64,000 nucleotides of DNA from the NCBI GenBank assembly GCA_010093605.1, contig MU004183.1, positions 186,001 through 250,000 of the forward strand, given 5' to 3'. The DNA is from Lophium mytilinum. Its lineage: Eukaryota > Ascomycota > Dothideomycetes > Mytilinidiales > Mytilinidiaceae. Under the pieces are notes generated by a model. That model had not been told where the DNA came from, ran no database searches, and saw nothing but the letters and a program-made list of their open reading frames with translations. The translations under genes and the position numbers were made by a program. Positions within the stretch are counted from its first letter, which is position 1, and every line of letters begins with the position of its first letter. Below, piece by piece: positions 44,788 to 56,835 of this stretch.

Positions 44788-45916
44788 ATGGACCCCTCCA
44801 AAGTCAAGATCCCGGTCCTAAAAGACCTAACAATCGACAACATCACCGAAAACGTCCACCGCATCAACTCAACCTGCGCCGACCCGCGCCTAAAGTACAT
44901 CCTGGAGCAACTCGTCACACACATCCACGACTTCGCGCGGGAAACGCGGCTGAGCACGAAAGAATGGATGGCGGGGATTGAGTTCCTGACCGCGGTAGGC
45001 AAAATATGCACAGATGTGCGGCAGGTACGCTTCATCTCCCAGCTCCGGCAACCCCAGTTCAAAAGCTAGATTGTTAAATGTCTATTAACACGCTTGCGAG
45101 TACTAGGAGTTCATTCTGCTCTCCGACATCCTCGGCCTCTCCCTCCTCGTCGACAGCATCGACCACCCCAAACCGCCCGCGTCCACCGAGGGCACCGTGC
45201 TCGGCCCCTTCCATACCCACGACGCCGAGCACCTCGCCCTCGGCACCAACATCTCGCACGACCCGGACGGGACGCCGTGTCTAGTGGTCTGCAACGTGCG
45301 CGACACGCACGGGAAGCCGGTGGCGGGCGTGAAGATCGATATCTGGGAGACGGACAGCAAGGGCTTCTACGACGTGCAGTACAGCGACTACGGCAAACCG
45401 GACGGGCGCGTGGTCATGGAGAGCGACGCGGAGGGCGTGTTTTGGTTCAAGGCGATCGTGCCGGTGCCGTATCCGATTCCGCATGACGGACCCGTGGGGA
45501 AGTTGTTGATTGAGTTGGGGCGGCATTGTTGGAGGCCGAGTCATATGCATTTTATGTTTGAGAAGGGGGGGTATGATCATTTGATCACGTAAGTTAGAGT
45601 AGATACTTAGCTTGTTTTAGGGAGAGGTTGCTAACGTGGGGATAGAGCGCTATATTTGAGAGGTGATCCGTATGAGACGTCGGATGCGGTGTTTGGGGTT
45701 AAGAATACGCTGGTTGTGGATTTGGGGACGGTGGATGCGGAGATGGCGCAGAAGTATGGGGTTGAGGAGGGAGGTAAGCTGCTGTCGTATGACTTCGTGC
45801 TTGTTTCGGACGAGGAGTCGAGGAAGTTGAGGGAAGAGAATGCGATGAAGGCGATGGAGAAGCTTGGGAGGAGAATGAAGCTGTACAACGGATTACCTGT
45901 ACCGGACGTCGACTGA
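44788..45916 (+). CDS. Intradiol ring-cleavage dioxygenase (catechol/hydroxyquinol 1,2-type)
   Basis: The exons 44788-45024, 45107-45588 and 45646-45916 give 329 aa. An N-terminal dioxygenase_N-type helical domain (residues 15-95, YILEQLVTHIHDFARETRLS) precedes the catalytic domain. That domain is found in catechol and hydroxyquinol 1,2-dioxygenases but not in protocatechuate 3,4-dioxygenases. The four iron ligands are visible: Tyr167 (SKGFYDVQY), Tyr201 (PVPYPIPHDGPVG), His225 and His227 (RPSHMHFMF). It opens an aromatic diol ring between the hydroxyls using non-heme Fe(III). Directly after qutE, it could process a product derived from protocatechuate, such as hydroxyquinol or catechol; that link is inference. 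Confidence 0.93.
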
Positions 45917-46200
45917 TTGGGAGAGCGGAGGTGCAATTAAAAGAGGAACTTCTTTTACGAGAGTGTATGATATCCAGACCTTCTTAGCGCAGGGAATACA
46001 ACAACGCGAGCAACCGTTTTTCTCGAGGCAAAGAGTTCTAGGTTTAGCAACCAGACGCAAACGCCTTAGCAGTCGCCAGCCCTTCCCATCCTGTTTGCCA
46101 AATAATGGCAGTAAGAGTGCCACGTGCAGACACCGGAACAAGCGTTATTTACGTCGAGTGCGATTAGAGATCCATCAACTTATCAGCTTCATGCATGACA

Positions 46201-46609
46201 TCTCTTCCAGTGTGACCTTGACCGGAGCGCGTTTGCCAGAAAAGGGTTTAGATCTATCATGTGGTACAGAGATTTAGAGATGACGTGCAGTATGATGCTT
46301 GTTATGACTGGCGTTTGATCAACCTCGTTTACGAATCTTCTTCTAGTCACGTTTCACCGGATCGTCGACTAGACCTGTGAGAGGTTGAAGGTGGGGTCCA
46401 ATATGCATGATGGTCCTTTATTACGTCTTTTCCAGTCATACTTGACCGGATGGCGTACGATATAGAGAGACTCGAAAGACGTTGGGGTTAGTGTGGACGG
46501 GGGAGACTAAAGAGGACCAATGAATGACACTGAGAGTAGATGGATGGCGTCTAGATCAAGAGAGCATGCAGCTTTCTCTACTTTCCTTCTAGTTTCGTTT
46601 GACCGGATT
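46201..46609. repeat. Four dispersed copies of a TTGACCGGAT-type motif
   Basis: Copies with a shared pattern (TTCYAGT, about 8 variable bases, TTGACCGGA) lie at about 46201-46225, 46337-46362, 46426-46451 and 46583-46609, all on the plus strand and 90-155 bp apart. The flanking sequence between them is not obviously repeated, so they may be remnants of an old array or regulatory sites. Confidence 0.6.
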
Positions 46610-46705
46610 CTGTTGGGTGTGCAAACGTCCTGGATGGCGTCGTAAGTGATGTGGACGGCCTCTAGTATAATAGGATAAGGAATAGAAGAGCCCTGATAGC
46701 GCTGT

Positions 46706-46778
46706 GAGTCGTCCTCAACGAGTCCAGTCGGATAGAGTCGTGCTCAACGGGCCCAGTCGGATAGAGTCATCCTCACCC
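46706..46778. repeat. 29-bp tandem repeat, about 2.5 copies
   Basis: Units at 46706-46734 and 46735-46763, then a partial unit. Each reads GAGTCGT, CTCAACG, CCAGTCGGATA, with three mismatches between the full copies. Confidence 0.85.
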
Positions 46779-47712
46779 ACACCGTCAGCGCACTGGGCGA
46801 CGAGTCCAAACAGCTGCATCCGGGGGCGGATTGCTGTCCAACGCGGGTCGTCTTCAGCTCTATTAGTTTGTCAGAAGGTCGTCTGACTGCCGGGACTAGC
46901 AGCCTGCCAGGCAGCCAGTATACGCGTAGTAGGATGGGGATGAGTCGAAAGGGGGGGCGAGAGAGGGGTGGGAAGTGGCAAAGCCGCCTCTTCATCGAGT
47001 GCATGGCTACTTGACAGTCACCGCTGAAAGAGAGGTGAGAGCACGTATGAAGAAGATAACAGGCTGTGCATCCTACCTAGGTTTGGCGAGGCTGTGTGGC
47101 GGCAGTAGCCACACTTCACACGGGGCCTGCAGTTGATCTAGGCATGCCGTTGGGATCCCCCCACCACTCAGCATGGACCTACAAGGGGAACATCTGCTCG
47201 CCGTGCACAGATCGGTGAAGGCCGGGCTTAAGCGTGGCTTTGGTGGCTAGTCCTGCATGCAGTTTCCCTCGACTGGCATGCAGCGCGTGGTGCAAAGATG
47301 CATGCCGCGTGCAGGCGCATGAAGCCAGGGACTAGCTTGTCAGCGGTGAAGGGCAGAGATTATTCTCCATTGCGGCGTCGCCAGCTAGCAACACAGCGAA
47401 CCTGACCGTCTAGGCAGTCGTCGACATCCTGGATCTGCGTTGAGCACCGCCATGGACCCAATTGATCGATAGTGCTGTAGTCGACTCGAGCGGCCTCCTA
47501 CGCCTTCTTAAAGCAAACTCTATCTACACCTATTCTAATCTCCGGAAGGCGCTTCCTCGCCCTGCCTTGTTGCCTCTCACTCCACAATTCGGAGCTTCCC
47601 CGCAGTCCGACGACTCTTTTTGCCTGCTGCTTTCCTCCATCACACTCCACTTGTTGCTCCTGTTCTTGTCTCCTCCCCATCCGTGCCTCGTTATTGGCAC
47701 AACCTCTCCAAG

Positions 47713-50685
47713 ATGGCGCCCAACCCTGCGGTGCTCCTCTCTTTGGAGATCTTCCATTACCTCACTCCTCTCGCCGTCATAGCTTTTGCTCTGGGCGCGC
47801 ACACCGTTGCCTTTTGCACGCTGCAGACTGGAAAGAATGCGCCGAGTAGCAAAACTCGCCACTCGTCAGCAACATGGCTCACCCTCGCCGTCACCATGGC
47901 CTACACGGCCGAAGGCTTCATTTACGTTCTCCACGCCCTTACCAAGCATGGCTGGTGGGCATCTCAGGACTCCGTTCTCTACGTTCTAGCGTCTGTTCTC
48001 GTGTGGGGGTGCATATATTGCATGCTGTACGAGTCCAAAAAGCCAGTCTGGTCGCCGTACGTTGGCTCCTGGATTCTCGGACTCGTACTGGAGACAGTAG
48101 TGTGCGGCCTGTCCATTGCCGCCGCTCCTCGCACTAATGACTTCGAAAACATTCGATTGGCTATACAAGTGATCAGAGTTCTGATTCTCCTTGTGCTCTC
48201 CGGAAATGGAATATTGCTCGCATTCCCTTCTGCGAATCCTCTCCCTCAGCGAGATGCAGAACGGCAGCCGCTTCTCGGCGGGAATGTGACCGCTGATGGA
48301 ACGGACAGCGAGACTTTGTACGGTGCAACTCCTGCAACGTCGAAGAACGCCAGTGATGACGAGGACGAGGACGAGGATGAGCCCGAAGACAGGAACAAGA
48401 AAATCAAGGAGCAACAGCGCAAACGTCTCGAGGAGCAGGGGGGCTGGCTTGGATATCTGAAAGGCTTCTTGATATTCCTGCCATACGTCTGGCCTTCCGA
48501 GAACCGGAGAATGCAGGTCTATATCGGCATAATTGGCCTTTGTATCCTGGCAGAGCGCGCTCTAAATGTCTTGATACCTCACCAGCTAGGTGTCATCGTT
48601 GACAAGCTTACCGATACCGCGGGGACCGGTGAAATGCCCTGGATGGAAATTGGCCTCCTTATGTTCTACAAATTTTTGCTATCACGCGCTTTACTGGACT
48701 CTCTGCAGAGCATGCTTTCGAGTCGATTGACGTATTGGTCATTCCTCCGACTCACAAAGGTCGCTTTTGCCCACGTTATGGGTCTATCCATGGAGTTCCA
48801 CGACAACAAAGATTCCGGAGAGCTCATCAAATCAGTTGATCAAGCGAGCTGCCTCAATTCGCTCGTTGAACTACTGCTCTTCCAAACTGGTCCCGTGGTT
48901 ATCGACTTGTGGGTCGCCATGATATACGTTACATATCTGTTCGATATCTACTTTGCTTTCATTCTCGTGGCCATCGGTGTAGTCTATACGTTCGTCACAT
49001 ACAAGTTCACGAACTGGACAACCAAAGTGCGCCGCGTCTATACCGAAAAATCGAGAAACGAAAGCAAAGTGTTATACGAGAATGTCAGCAACTGGCAGAC
49101 GATTTCCTACTTCAATCAATTCAATTACGAGTCGGATCGGTTAGCAAAAGCATGCAGCGAGCAGGCTGTGACAGGGCAAAAGTACAACGATCTCTCGAAT
49201 TTCATGTTTGGCACTCAAGAACTCGTCATGCTTTTTGGGCAGCTTTCCATCAGCTTTCTAGCCGCATACCGTATCTCTCAGGGAGATCGGCCTGTTGGAA
49301 ATTACGTTGCTCTCTCTAGCTACTGGGTTACACTCTCTTACCCTCTCCACATGCTTGCGTACTCGTACAAAAAGCTTACCATCGACCTCATTGATTCAGA
49401 ACGCCTTCTACAACTGCTCAACACGAAGTCTAAGGTGGTAGAGCGTGACGGAGCTCTAGATCTCAAAATTGACGGTGGTCGGGTGGCTTTCAACCAAGTC
49501 AGCTTCGCTTACGATGAGCGTAAAACCACAATCAAGGACCTCACTTTTGCCGCAGAACCCGGTCAAACTGTAGCTTTAGTTGGAGAAACTGGAAGTGGGA
49601 AATCTACGACTCTGAAGCTCCTCTTCCGTTTCTACGACATCAGCGGTGGAAGTATCACAATCGACGGCCAAGACATTAGAGACATCACCCTAGGGAGTCT
49701 AAGGGATGCGCTCGGTGTAGTGCCACAAGACCCGAGTCTTTTCAACATATCAATTCTGGAGAACGTACGATATGCTCGACTAGATGCCACGGATGAGGAG
49801 GTCTACGAAGCTTGCAAAGCAGCGTCCATCCACGAGAAGATTTTGACTTTCCCAGACGGCTACAAGACCAAGGTTGGAGAGCGCGGAGTGAAACTGTCCG
49901 GTGGAGAGCTGCAGAGAGTCTCGATAGCACGAGTTTTCTTGAAGAACCCAAAGATTGTTCTACTAGATGAAGCCACATCGGCAATCGACTCTTCAACGGA
50001 ATCGCAGATCCAGGAGTCATTCCGAAAGCTTAGCACAGGACGGACTACATTCATAATCGCTCATCGCCTTTCGACAATCATGGACGCCGACTGCATTTGC
50101 GTCGTAGACAAGGGCGAGATTGTGGAACGCGGAACACACCAGGAGCTTCTGGACCTCGGCGGAAACTATGTCAACCTTTGGAATAAGCAAAGCGCAAAAA
50201 AGGATAAGAGTGGTGGGAGCTCAGTGACCGAGGCTGGCGAACAGGAGGTGCTTATTCCAGACCTCCTCGAAAGCACACTGCCTCCGCAAACTGCCACCTT
50301 AGATGGTGTTACCGACGGATCTAGTCTTCTGGACCAAGATGTCAATGAGTACATTGATCAGCTTGACGGCCACAGTGGAAGCAAGCAAATGCCAGGCTCA
50401 CATCCTGTGCATAGAGCTGAGAAGCCGTCTAGCATCAAGTCTTGTTTCAAGGGCGACAAGGAGGATTCGAGCGACGATGGCGCAGACGACGAGACCGGTG
50501 CCCCTGGAGAAGCCGCAATTCTCAACGCGCCTTTGACCGAACTCTCGCCTCGGCCAACAGAGGCACCACTACCGTCTATAGCAAAGGTGTCCAAAGGCAA
50601 CGGAAAGAATGTCGAGAAGTCAGAGAGGAAAGACGGGCCACCAACAGACAAGGAGGGTGACGATGGCCCGGAAGCATCAAAGTAG
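47713..50685 (+). CDS. HMT1/ABCB6-type half-size ABC transporter
   Basis: This is a single exon of 990 aa from the ATG at 47713 (AAGATGGCG context, A at -3); the frame is open upstream to 47620 but the earlier codons are leader. An extra N-terminal membrane domain (about five helices, residues 10-180) is the hallmark of HMT-type proteins. An acidic linker (DDEDEDEDEPED) and the six-helix ABC membrane domain follow. The nucleotide-binding domain has Walker A GETGSGKST near 624, signature LSGGELQR near 729, Walker B IVLLDEATSA near 748 and the switch IIAHRLST. Relatives sit in vacuolar or mitochondrial membranes and move heavy-metal complexes, glutathione conjugates or porphyrins. The C-terminal 150 residues are disordered and acidic. 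An AATAAA lies near 50996. Confidence 0.93.
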   Translation: MAPNPAVLLSLEIFHYLTPLAVIAFALGAHTVAFCTLQTGKNAPSSKTRHSSATWLTLAVTMAYTAEGFIYVLHALTKHGWWASQDSVLYVLASVLVWGCIYCMLYESKKPVWSPYVGSWILGLVLETVVCGLSIAAAPRTNDFENIRLAIQVIRVLILLVLSGNGILLAFPSANPLPQRDAERQPLLGGNVTADGTDSETLYGATPATSKNASDDEDEDEDEPEDRNKKIKEQQRKRLEEQGGWLGYLKGFLIFLPYVWPSENRRMQVYIGIIGLCILAERALNVLIPHQLGVIVDKLTDTAGTGEMPWMEIGLLMFYKFLLSRALLDSLQSMLSSRLTYWSFLRLTKVAFAHVMGLSMEFHDNKDSGELIKSVDQASCLNSLVELLLFQTGPVVIDLWVAMIYVTYLFDIYFAFILVAIGVVYTFVTYKFTNWTTKVRRVYTEKSRNESKVLYENVSNWQTISYFNQFNYESDRLAKACSEQAVTGQKYNDLSNFMFGTQELVMLFGQLSISFLAAYRISQGDRPVGNYVALSSYWVTLSYPLHMLAYSYKKLTIDLIDSERLLQLLNTKSKVVERDGALDLKIDGGRVAFNQVSFAYDERKTTIKDLTFAAEPGQTVALVGETGSGKSTTLKLLFRFYDISGGSITIDGQDIRDITLGSLRDALGVVPQDPSLFNISILENVRYARLDATDEEVYEACKAASIHEKILTFPDGYKTKVGERGVKLSGGELQRVSIARVFLKNPKIVLLDEATSAIDSSTESQIQESFRKLSTGRTTFIIAHRLSTIMDADCICVVDKGEIVERGTHQELLDLGGNYVNLWNKQSAKKDKSGGSSVTEAGEQEVLIPDLLESTLPPQTATLDGVTDGSSLLDQDVNEYIDQLDGHSGSKQMPGSHPVHRAEKPSSIKSCFKGDKEDSSDDGADDETGAPGEAAILNAPLTELSPRPTEAPLPSIAKVSKGNGKNVEKSERKDGPPTDKEGDDGPEASK

Positions 50686-52158
<1,473 letters not shown>

Positions 52159-52590
52159 GGGAAGAAGGGGTGTGTTTTTGGGATGGGATGCTGCATGGGC
52201 ATGGCGTTGGGAGGTGGATGGGTATACTCGTCTATCTGTCTGGGATAATCAGGTTGGTTGATTAGCACAAGCGATGGCTTTTGTGTATGGTCAGTTCTCA
52301 AAAGCGCGGGACTCATTATATGGATCTCGGGCTACATCGTAATATGTCAAACCTCCACCCTTCTATCATCCTTCTATCAGATCTATGTTTACCTTACAAG
52401 GAACAAAAAACCACAACACGTATACCCAGCATGCACGGACCTAGTAGCTAGATTTCGAATCTCCTTGGGTGCTAGGCTTTTTCTCTAATGAAGTGCGGTT
52501 CTGAGACCAGGAGGGTGATGATGAGGTTTCGTCGTGAGGCGTGAGTAGGTTTACATTTGTACCGCGGGAGGCATCAACACCCTCATATGC
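52159..52590. other. Intergenic region, convergent 3' ends
   Basis: 432 bp between the ends of DPM1 and the acyltransferase-like gene. No feature recognised. Confidence 0.5.
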
Positions 52591-53870
52591 CTATCGTGCA
52601 TTTCCGCGCTTGAACCATCCGATGAGGCTGAAAGGTAGCACTCCTTCTCCCGGGCTCATTCTCGAAATCGGATATGTCCATACTGGCATCGTCCACACCA
52701 TCCACGCACAGACCCAAATAAAGCCAACGATCTTCTGCCACAGCTTTCCGTCTTCGTTCTTACTAGTTCCAGTCATCGCAGCCACCAGATCCTCAATCGG
52801 AAGTCCAAGTGCCTGGACGCTGAACCATTCCCTTACTCCAGACTCTCTCATGGGAACGCCAGCAGCGACATCTCCCACCACATGTATGAGGCCGGAGAGC
52901 TGGAAGACAAGCATGATGTAGAAGTATCTTCCCACAAGCGATGACGTTGGCAGGTGGAAGATCTGGGTCGTAATGTATCGCGCTGGACCGGTGAGCGAGG
53001 TGCCCATGCCCTGGTGCCAGAATTTACTATTCTCGTCAACTCAAGGCCCGCAAATCACAGAATCACAAAGACCTACTTCCAAGCACCTCGTAGCGACGTG
53101 ATATTCGACAGGTCTCCAAACAATGGTCTCCATGACGCAACTTCATTCAAACCTGAACCAACCATAACGATTGCGCTACACGTGTACATCGCCTGGAATA
53201 GGAGGTAGGTTGTGAGAGCCGTTGCGATCGAGGAGCTGACGCGGACCACTATCTCGCCTTTAGTCACCTCGGATAGTCGAGTGAAGAGTGGGACGAAGCG
53301 TTGATCAAAGAGAGCCTTGTTCTGGGACGTATCTTGGCCCGCAATCGAGATACGATCTAGCAGGAGGATGCAAATGAGGCATCGTAAAGAGTTCTTGGCT
53401 AGGAACTCTCTTCGAGAAGGAGTTCTCAGGGGGTCCTTCGCGTCGAAAGAAGGGACGTTTTTCGCTTGCCACGGGGTTCCACAGTGCCTTTTATCGAAAA
53501 CAAGCCAAAGGCCGAATATGAAACGATCGTAAATCGAGCCGGTACGATGTTCCGTGAGCATCTCGCTAGGCGGCGGGTGCCCCTTTGCCGAAGATGTTGG
53601 GCCTTGAGTTTCGTATGTCCATCGTTGGAGAAGGGCGACATCGACGTATTGAAGCGACACACTAAAAGTCGTGCCTCCCGCAAGGTTCGGGTAGATTGGA
53701 TGGGTAAACCAATCCCGCTGGGTTGGCGAAACGAGGACTATCAAGACATAAGACAGCATGAGAATGAATCCCATAATTCGGTATCTTGAATTTGACGAAG
53801 TGAACCCCAGGACGAACACTGAGGTGAGTATAGAGAGAGTAGCAGCGAGAAGAGGATCCTGAAGAAACAT
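52591..53870 (-). CDS. Wax-synthase/MBOAT-like membrane acyltransferase
   Basis: The exons 53870-53077 and 53026-52591 give 409 aa. The ATG at 53870 (MFLQDPLLAATLSIL) is used; the upstream open frame to 54077 begins with TTG and looks untranslated. Several hydrophobic segments span the protein (residues 5-75, the middle, and the C-terminal half). The splice creates RGAWNKFWHQGMG, matching the FWxxxWHQ-like active-site motif of the fungal wax-synthase domain family. A conserved His follows in LSGLIHVVGD. Relatives transfer acyl groups to alcohols or secondary metabolites (TRI7-like). No biosynthetic partner genes lie nearby, so the substrate is unknown. Confidence 0.82.
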
Positions 53871-54737
53871 GGTTGTAGAGAGGACTTGGCCTTCGAGAGA
53901 ACTCTGGGAACGAACGACTAGGCGAGCGTTGAAACTACTTTGGAGTCGAATCTTTGAGACGAGCTTGTCTTCTCGCAGCAGCAAAGGTGAAGTCGAAGGA
54001 AGCGGCGTAGGCGGCGAAGCTAGACAGCCTTGGAGACACGTCAGCTTAGAGCAGCCAATCAAGTGACCCTTTACCAAGATTTATCAATGCTAGATGAATC
54101 GTCCTTGTTTGAGCTAAGATCTATGAAAGACGTCTAGGTACTGTACATACAGTGTAACGCATTTTTAGTTCGTGACACCGTGCCAATAAACACAAACCTC
54201 TCGGTCCCCGATGCGAATCAACATGCGTAACCATACGTTTGACCCCAATTGCCCTTTGCATATCAACAATCCTTCAGCGCAATTGTGGACAAGGGAAATG
54301 CCCAATGCTTTAGGCCAATCACATATCCTTTTTCGTCTAGTTTTGTCAACTAATGCAGCTACCGAGTGTGATTCCCCTTAGAACCACCGCAATGCCACTC
54401 GAGTTGACCGAAATGTCCAACGCAGTTAGGTCGGTGTTATTAGCAATCTTGTAGTGTTTCGGAACAGTATTAGAAGTCCGAGTCAGATGTAAAGTCCGAC
54501 GGGACGTAATTGAGAAAGAGCGGCAAGTTCTCATGATGAAATGAGCGAGGCGAAGTGATCTGTACGGTGAGCGGCAGTAAGATGGAAAAGCAATAAGACC
54601 AGATGTGGGGGCCAAAGGCTGTTGTATTGATGATGGTGAGGAAGCAAGCTAATGAGCGGGTGAGGAAGGATACACACCAGATGCTGAGTAAGCCCGCTAG
54701 AGAGGAACCGGCCCGACAACGTCTATCAAAACCCTTC
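53871..54737. other. Intergenic region before the second array
   Basis: It holds the promoter of the acyltransferase-like gene with several CCAAT-type words (about 54053, 54314). Small open frames at 54346-54615 and 54531-54719 on the minus strand are unsupported. Confidence 0.45.
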
Positions 54738-56835
54738 TACACGGTCAGATCCGTAAGTTCTTCCTCATCTTATAGCTAATTCGCTCCAAGAGATGGCATC
54801 CTTCGTGGCCCTAGTGTGCCTACGCCACGTTTAACAAAGTCGCCTCGACACGGTTGATTATGTACAAACATCTTACGAAAAACCCCTATTTTTAGCCTGA
54901 GGTGTTTCAGCAACAAATCATTATCCTCACGCCGTCGACCTGATTCAGTCCTAGCCGGCGGTGGGCACGAAGCAACTACGTAAGGTAGACGCAGCGTGCT
55001 CTCGGCAGCTATTGAACTCTCTTCTACGCGGTTGATTCTGTATAAACTTGTAACCGGCCTACGTTATTTCTGTTGTGAGGTGCCCCGGTAGAATAGTTCC
55101 TTACTATCCTCGGAACACAGAGCTGATCTAGGGCCTTTGATTTCTGCTATCAGAAATGAGTACAATATCGCCCCTGATACAGCGTCTCTAAAAAAGTCGT
55201 TCACACGGTTAGATCTGTGACTCTTTGTAACTGAAGCTCCTAGATCTTAGCCGGAAGCACTTTCCTAGGTTTTCATTATGCTCTTCACGCAGAGCCGATT
55301 TAGGGCCCGTTGCTTCTGCTATTTGGAATTTGTATAATACAGCCACTCTGCGTGCCGCTCTGCGTGCCCTCCGCGTGTCCTAAAAATTCCTTTACACGGT
55401 TAGATCTGTAACTCTTTGTAAGTAAGACTCTGTTATCTTAGCTAGACGTGCTTCGCAAGCTTTTTATTATCTTCTTAACAGTAAGTTAATTTAGACCCTC
55501 TTACTCCGGTTATAAAAAGCCACCACGCTATGGCCCCCTTAATGTACCCTAGGCGTCTCAAGCAAAATCATTCACATGGTTAGACTGGTAAGAACTTGTA
55601 ACCAAGGCTTCTAGATTCTCGCATGTAGTACTCCAGCGCCAAGACTCTTATATACAACTATCCTCTTATCTAGAACCTAAACCAGACCCTCCTACTTCTG
55701 ATAGAAAAAGTAACCACGCCACATCCCCCTCCGCGTAGCCTCCGTGTCTCCCAAAAATTCTATATACACAGTTATATCCGTAAGAGCTTGTAACTAAAAC
55801 TCCTATAGTTAGCTTAGGACACTTCCGGAGCTTACTTCCTATGCAATCATCCTACTTCCTAGAGGCTAATATAGAGGCGCTGGTATTAGGGTTAAAAGTA
55901 ACGACGCCGCGTCCCCCCTCCGCGTGCCTCTAACGTCTCTACATTTTAATCTAGACAGTTAAATCTGTAACAACTTGCAATAAATGCATTAAACCCTTAG
56001 CCCGAAGCGCTCGAGCAACTTAGAGCCTGTAGCTATACATCCTCTTTCCTAGAACCCGATTTAGAGGCGCGGGTAATAGGGTTGAAAGCAACCACGCCAC
56101 ATCTCCCTTTACGTCTCCAAAAACTCCATCTACACGGTCAAATCCGTAACAACTTGCAACTAAGGCCTAAAATACCTAGCCTGAAGTCCTCTATCTCCTG
56201 ATATCTTGTAGCCAGCAAACCTTTTTCCCGCGACCTGATTTAAGAGCAACGAGCAAAGCGTTAAACGCAACCACGCCGCTTCCCCTCCTATAAACTCTCT
56301 CACGCGGTTAGATCCGTAAAGCTTGCAACTAACGCTCCAAACCCTCAGCTTGACACGCTCCTAGAGCTCAAGGCTTGTAGGAAAGGATCCTTTTTCCTAG
56401 AACCTAATTAAAGAGCATCGGAAAAGCGCTAAAAGCAAACCCTCCGCGTCTCCAAAATTTCCATCTACACGGTTAGATTGGTAAGAACTTCCAACCGACT
56501 CTAAAGATTTAGCATAGACCGCCCCCGGAGCTCGATTCTCGTGCAAGACAATCCTCTTTCCTAGAACCTGATCTGAGAGCCTCGAAAAAACGTTAAAGCA
56601 ACCCCTCCGCGGCTCCTAAAAACCCATCTACGCGGTTAGATCCGTGACAACTTCCAACCGCCTTCCTAGATCCTGAGCCTGGCAAGCTCCCGGAGCTGTT
56701 CATGTAAACCTAACGATCGTCTTATCTAGAGGCTGATTCGAGAGCACCAAGAAAAGGGTTGGAAGTAATCACGCCGCGTACCCTCCGCGTCTCCTTGAAA
56801 AACGTCTCGCGCGGTTAGATCCGTGACACTTTGTA
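54738..56835. repeat. Degenerate tandem array, about 178-bp unit, about 13 copies
   Basis: The landmark ACGGTTAGATCCGTAA or a close variant recurs near 54741, 54850, 55029, 55205, 55396, 55576, 55768, 55955, 56133, 56303, 56469, 56631 and 56810. After a shorter first step the spacing is 162-192 bp. Each unit continues with AACTTGCAACT, an AGCCTGAAG-type word, TTTTTCCTAGAACCTGATT, a purine-rich stretch, then CAACCACGCCGCGTC and CTCCGCGTCTCC. The core ACGG-N6-CCGT is an inverted repeat. No coding potential is preserved. CpG-rich words persist, so heavy C-to-T repeat mutation is not evident. Confidence 0.88.

Larger units (their letters stand above)
45917..47712. other. Long intergenic region with degenerate repeats
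   Basis: This 1.8-kb stretch lies before the ABC transporter. It contains four spaced copies of a TTCTAGT...TTGACCGGAT-like word and a 29-bp tandem repeat (both listed). Around 47140-47330 there are clustered GCATGC words. The last 250 bp are CT-rich leader of the transporter gene. No gene is supported. Confidence 0.5.

Noticed and set aside
47140-47330. Clustered GCATGC words as a regulatory element
   Set aside because: They are short and irregularly spaced, and not clearly beyond chance in this stretch.
53871-54077. N-terminal extension of the acyltransferase frame
   Set aside because: It begins with TTG, not ATG, and adds Ser/Pro-rich sequence; the ATG at 53870 opens directly into a membrane helix.
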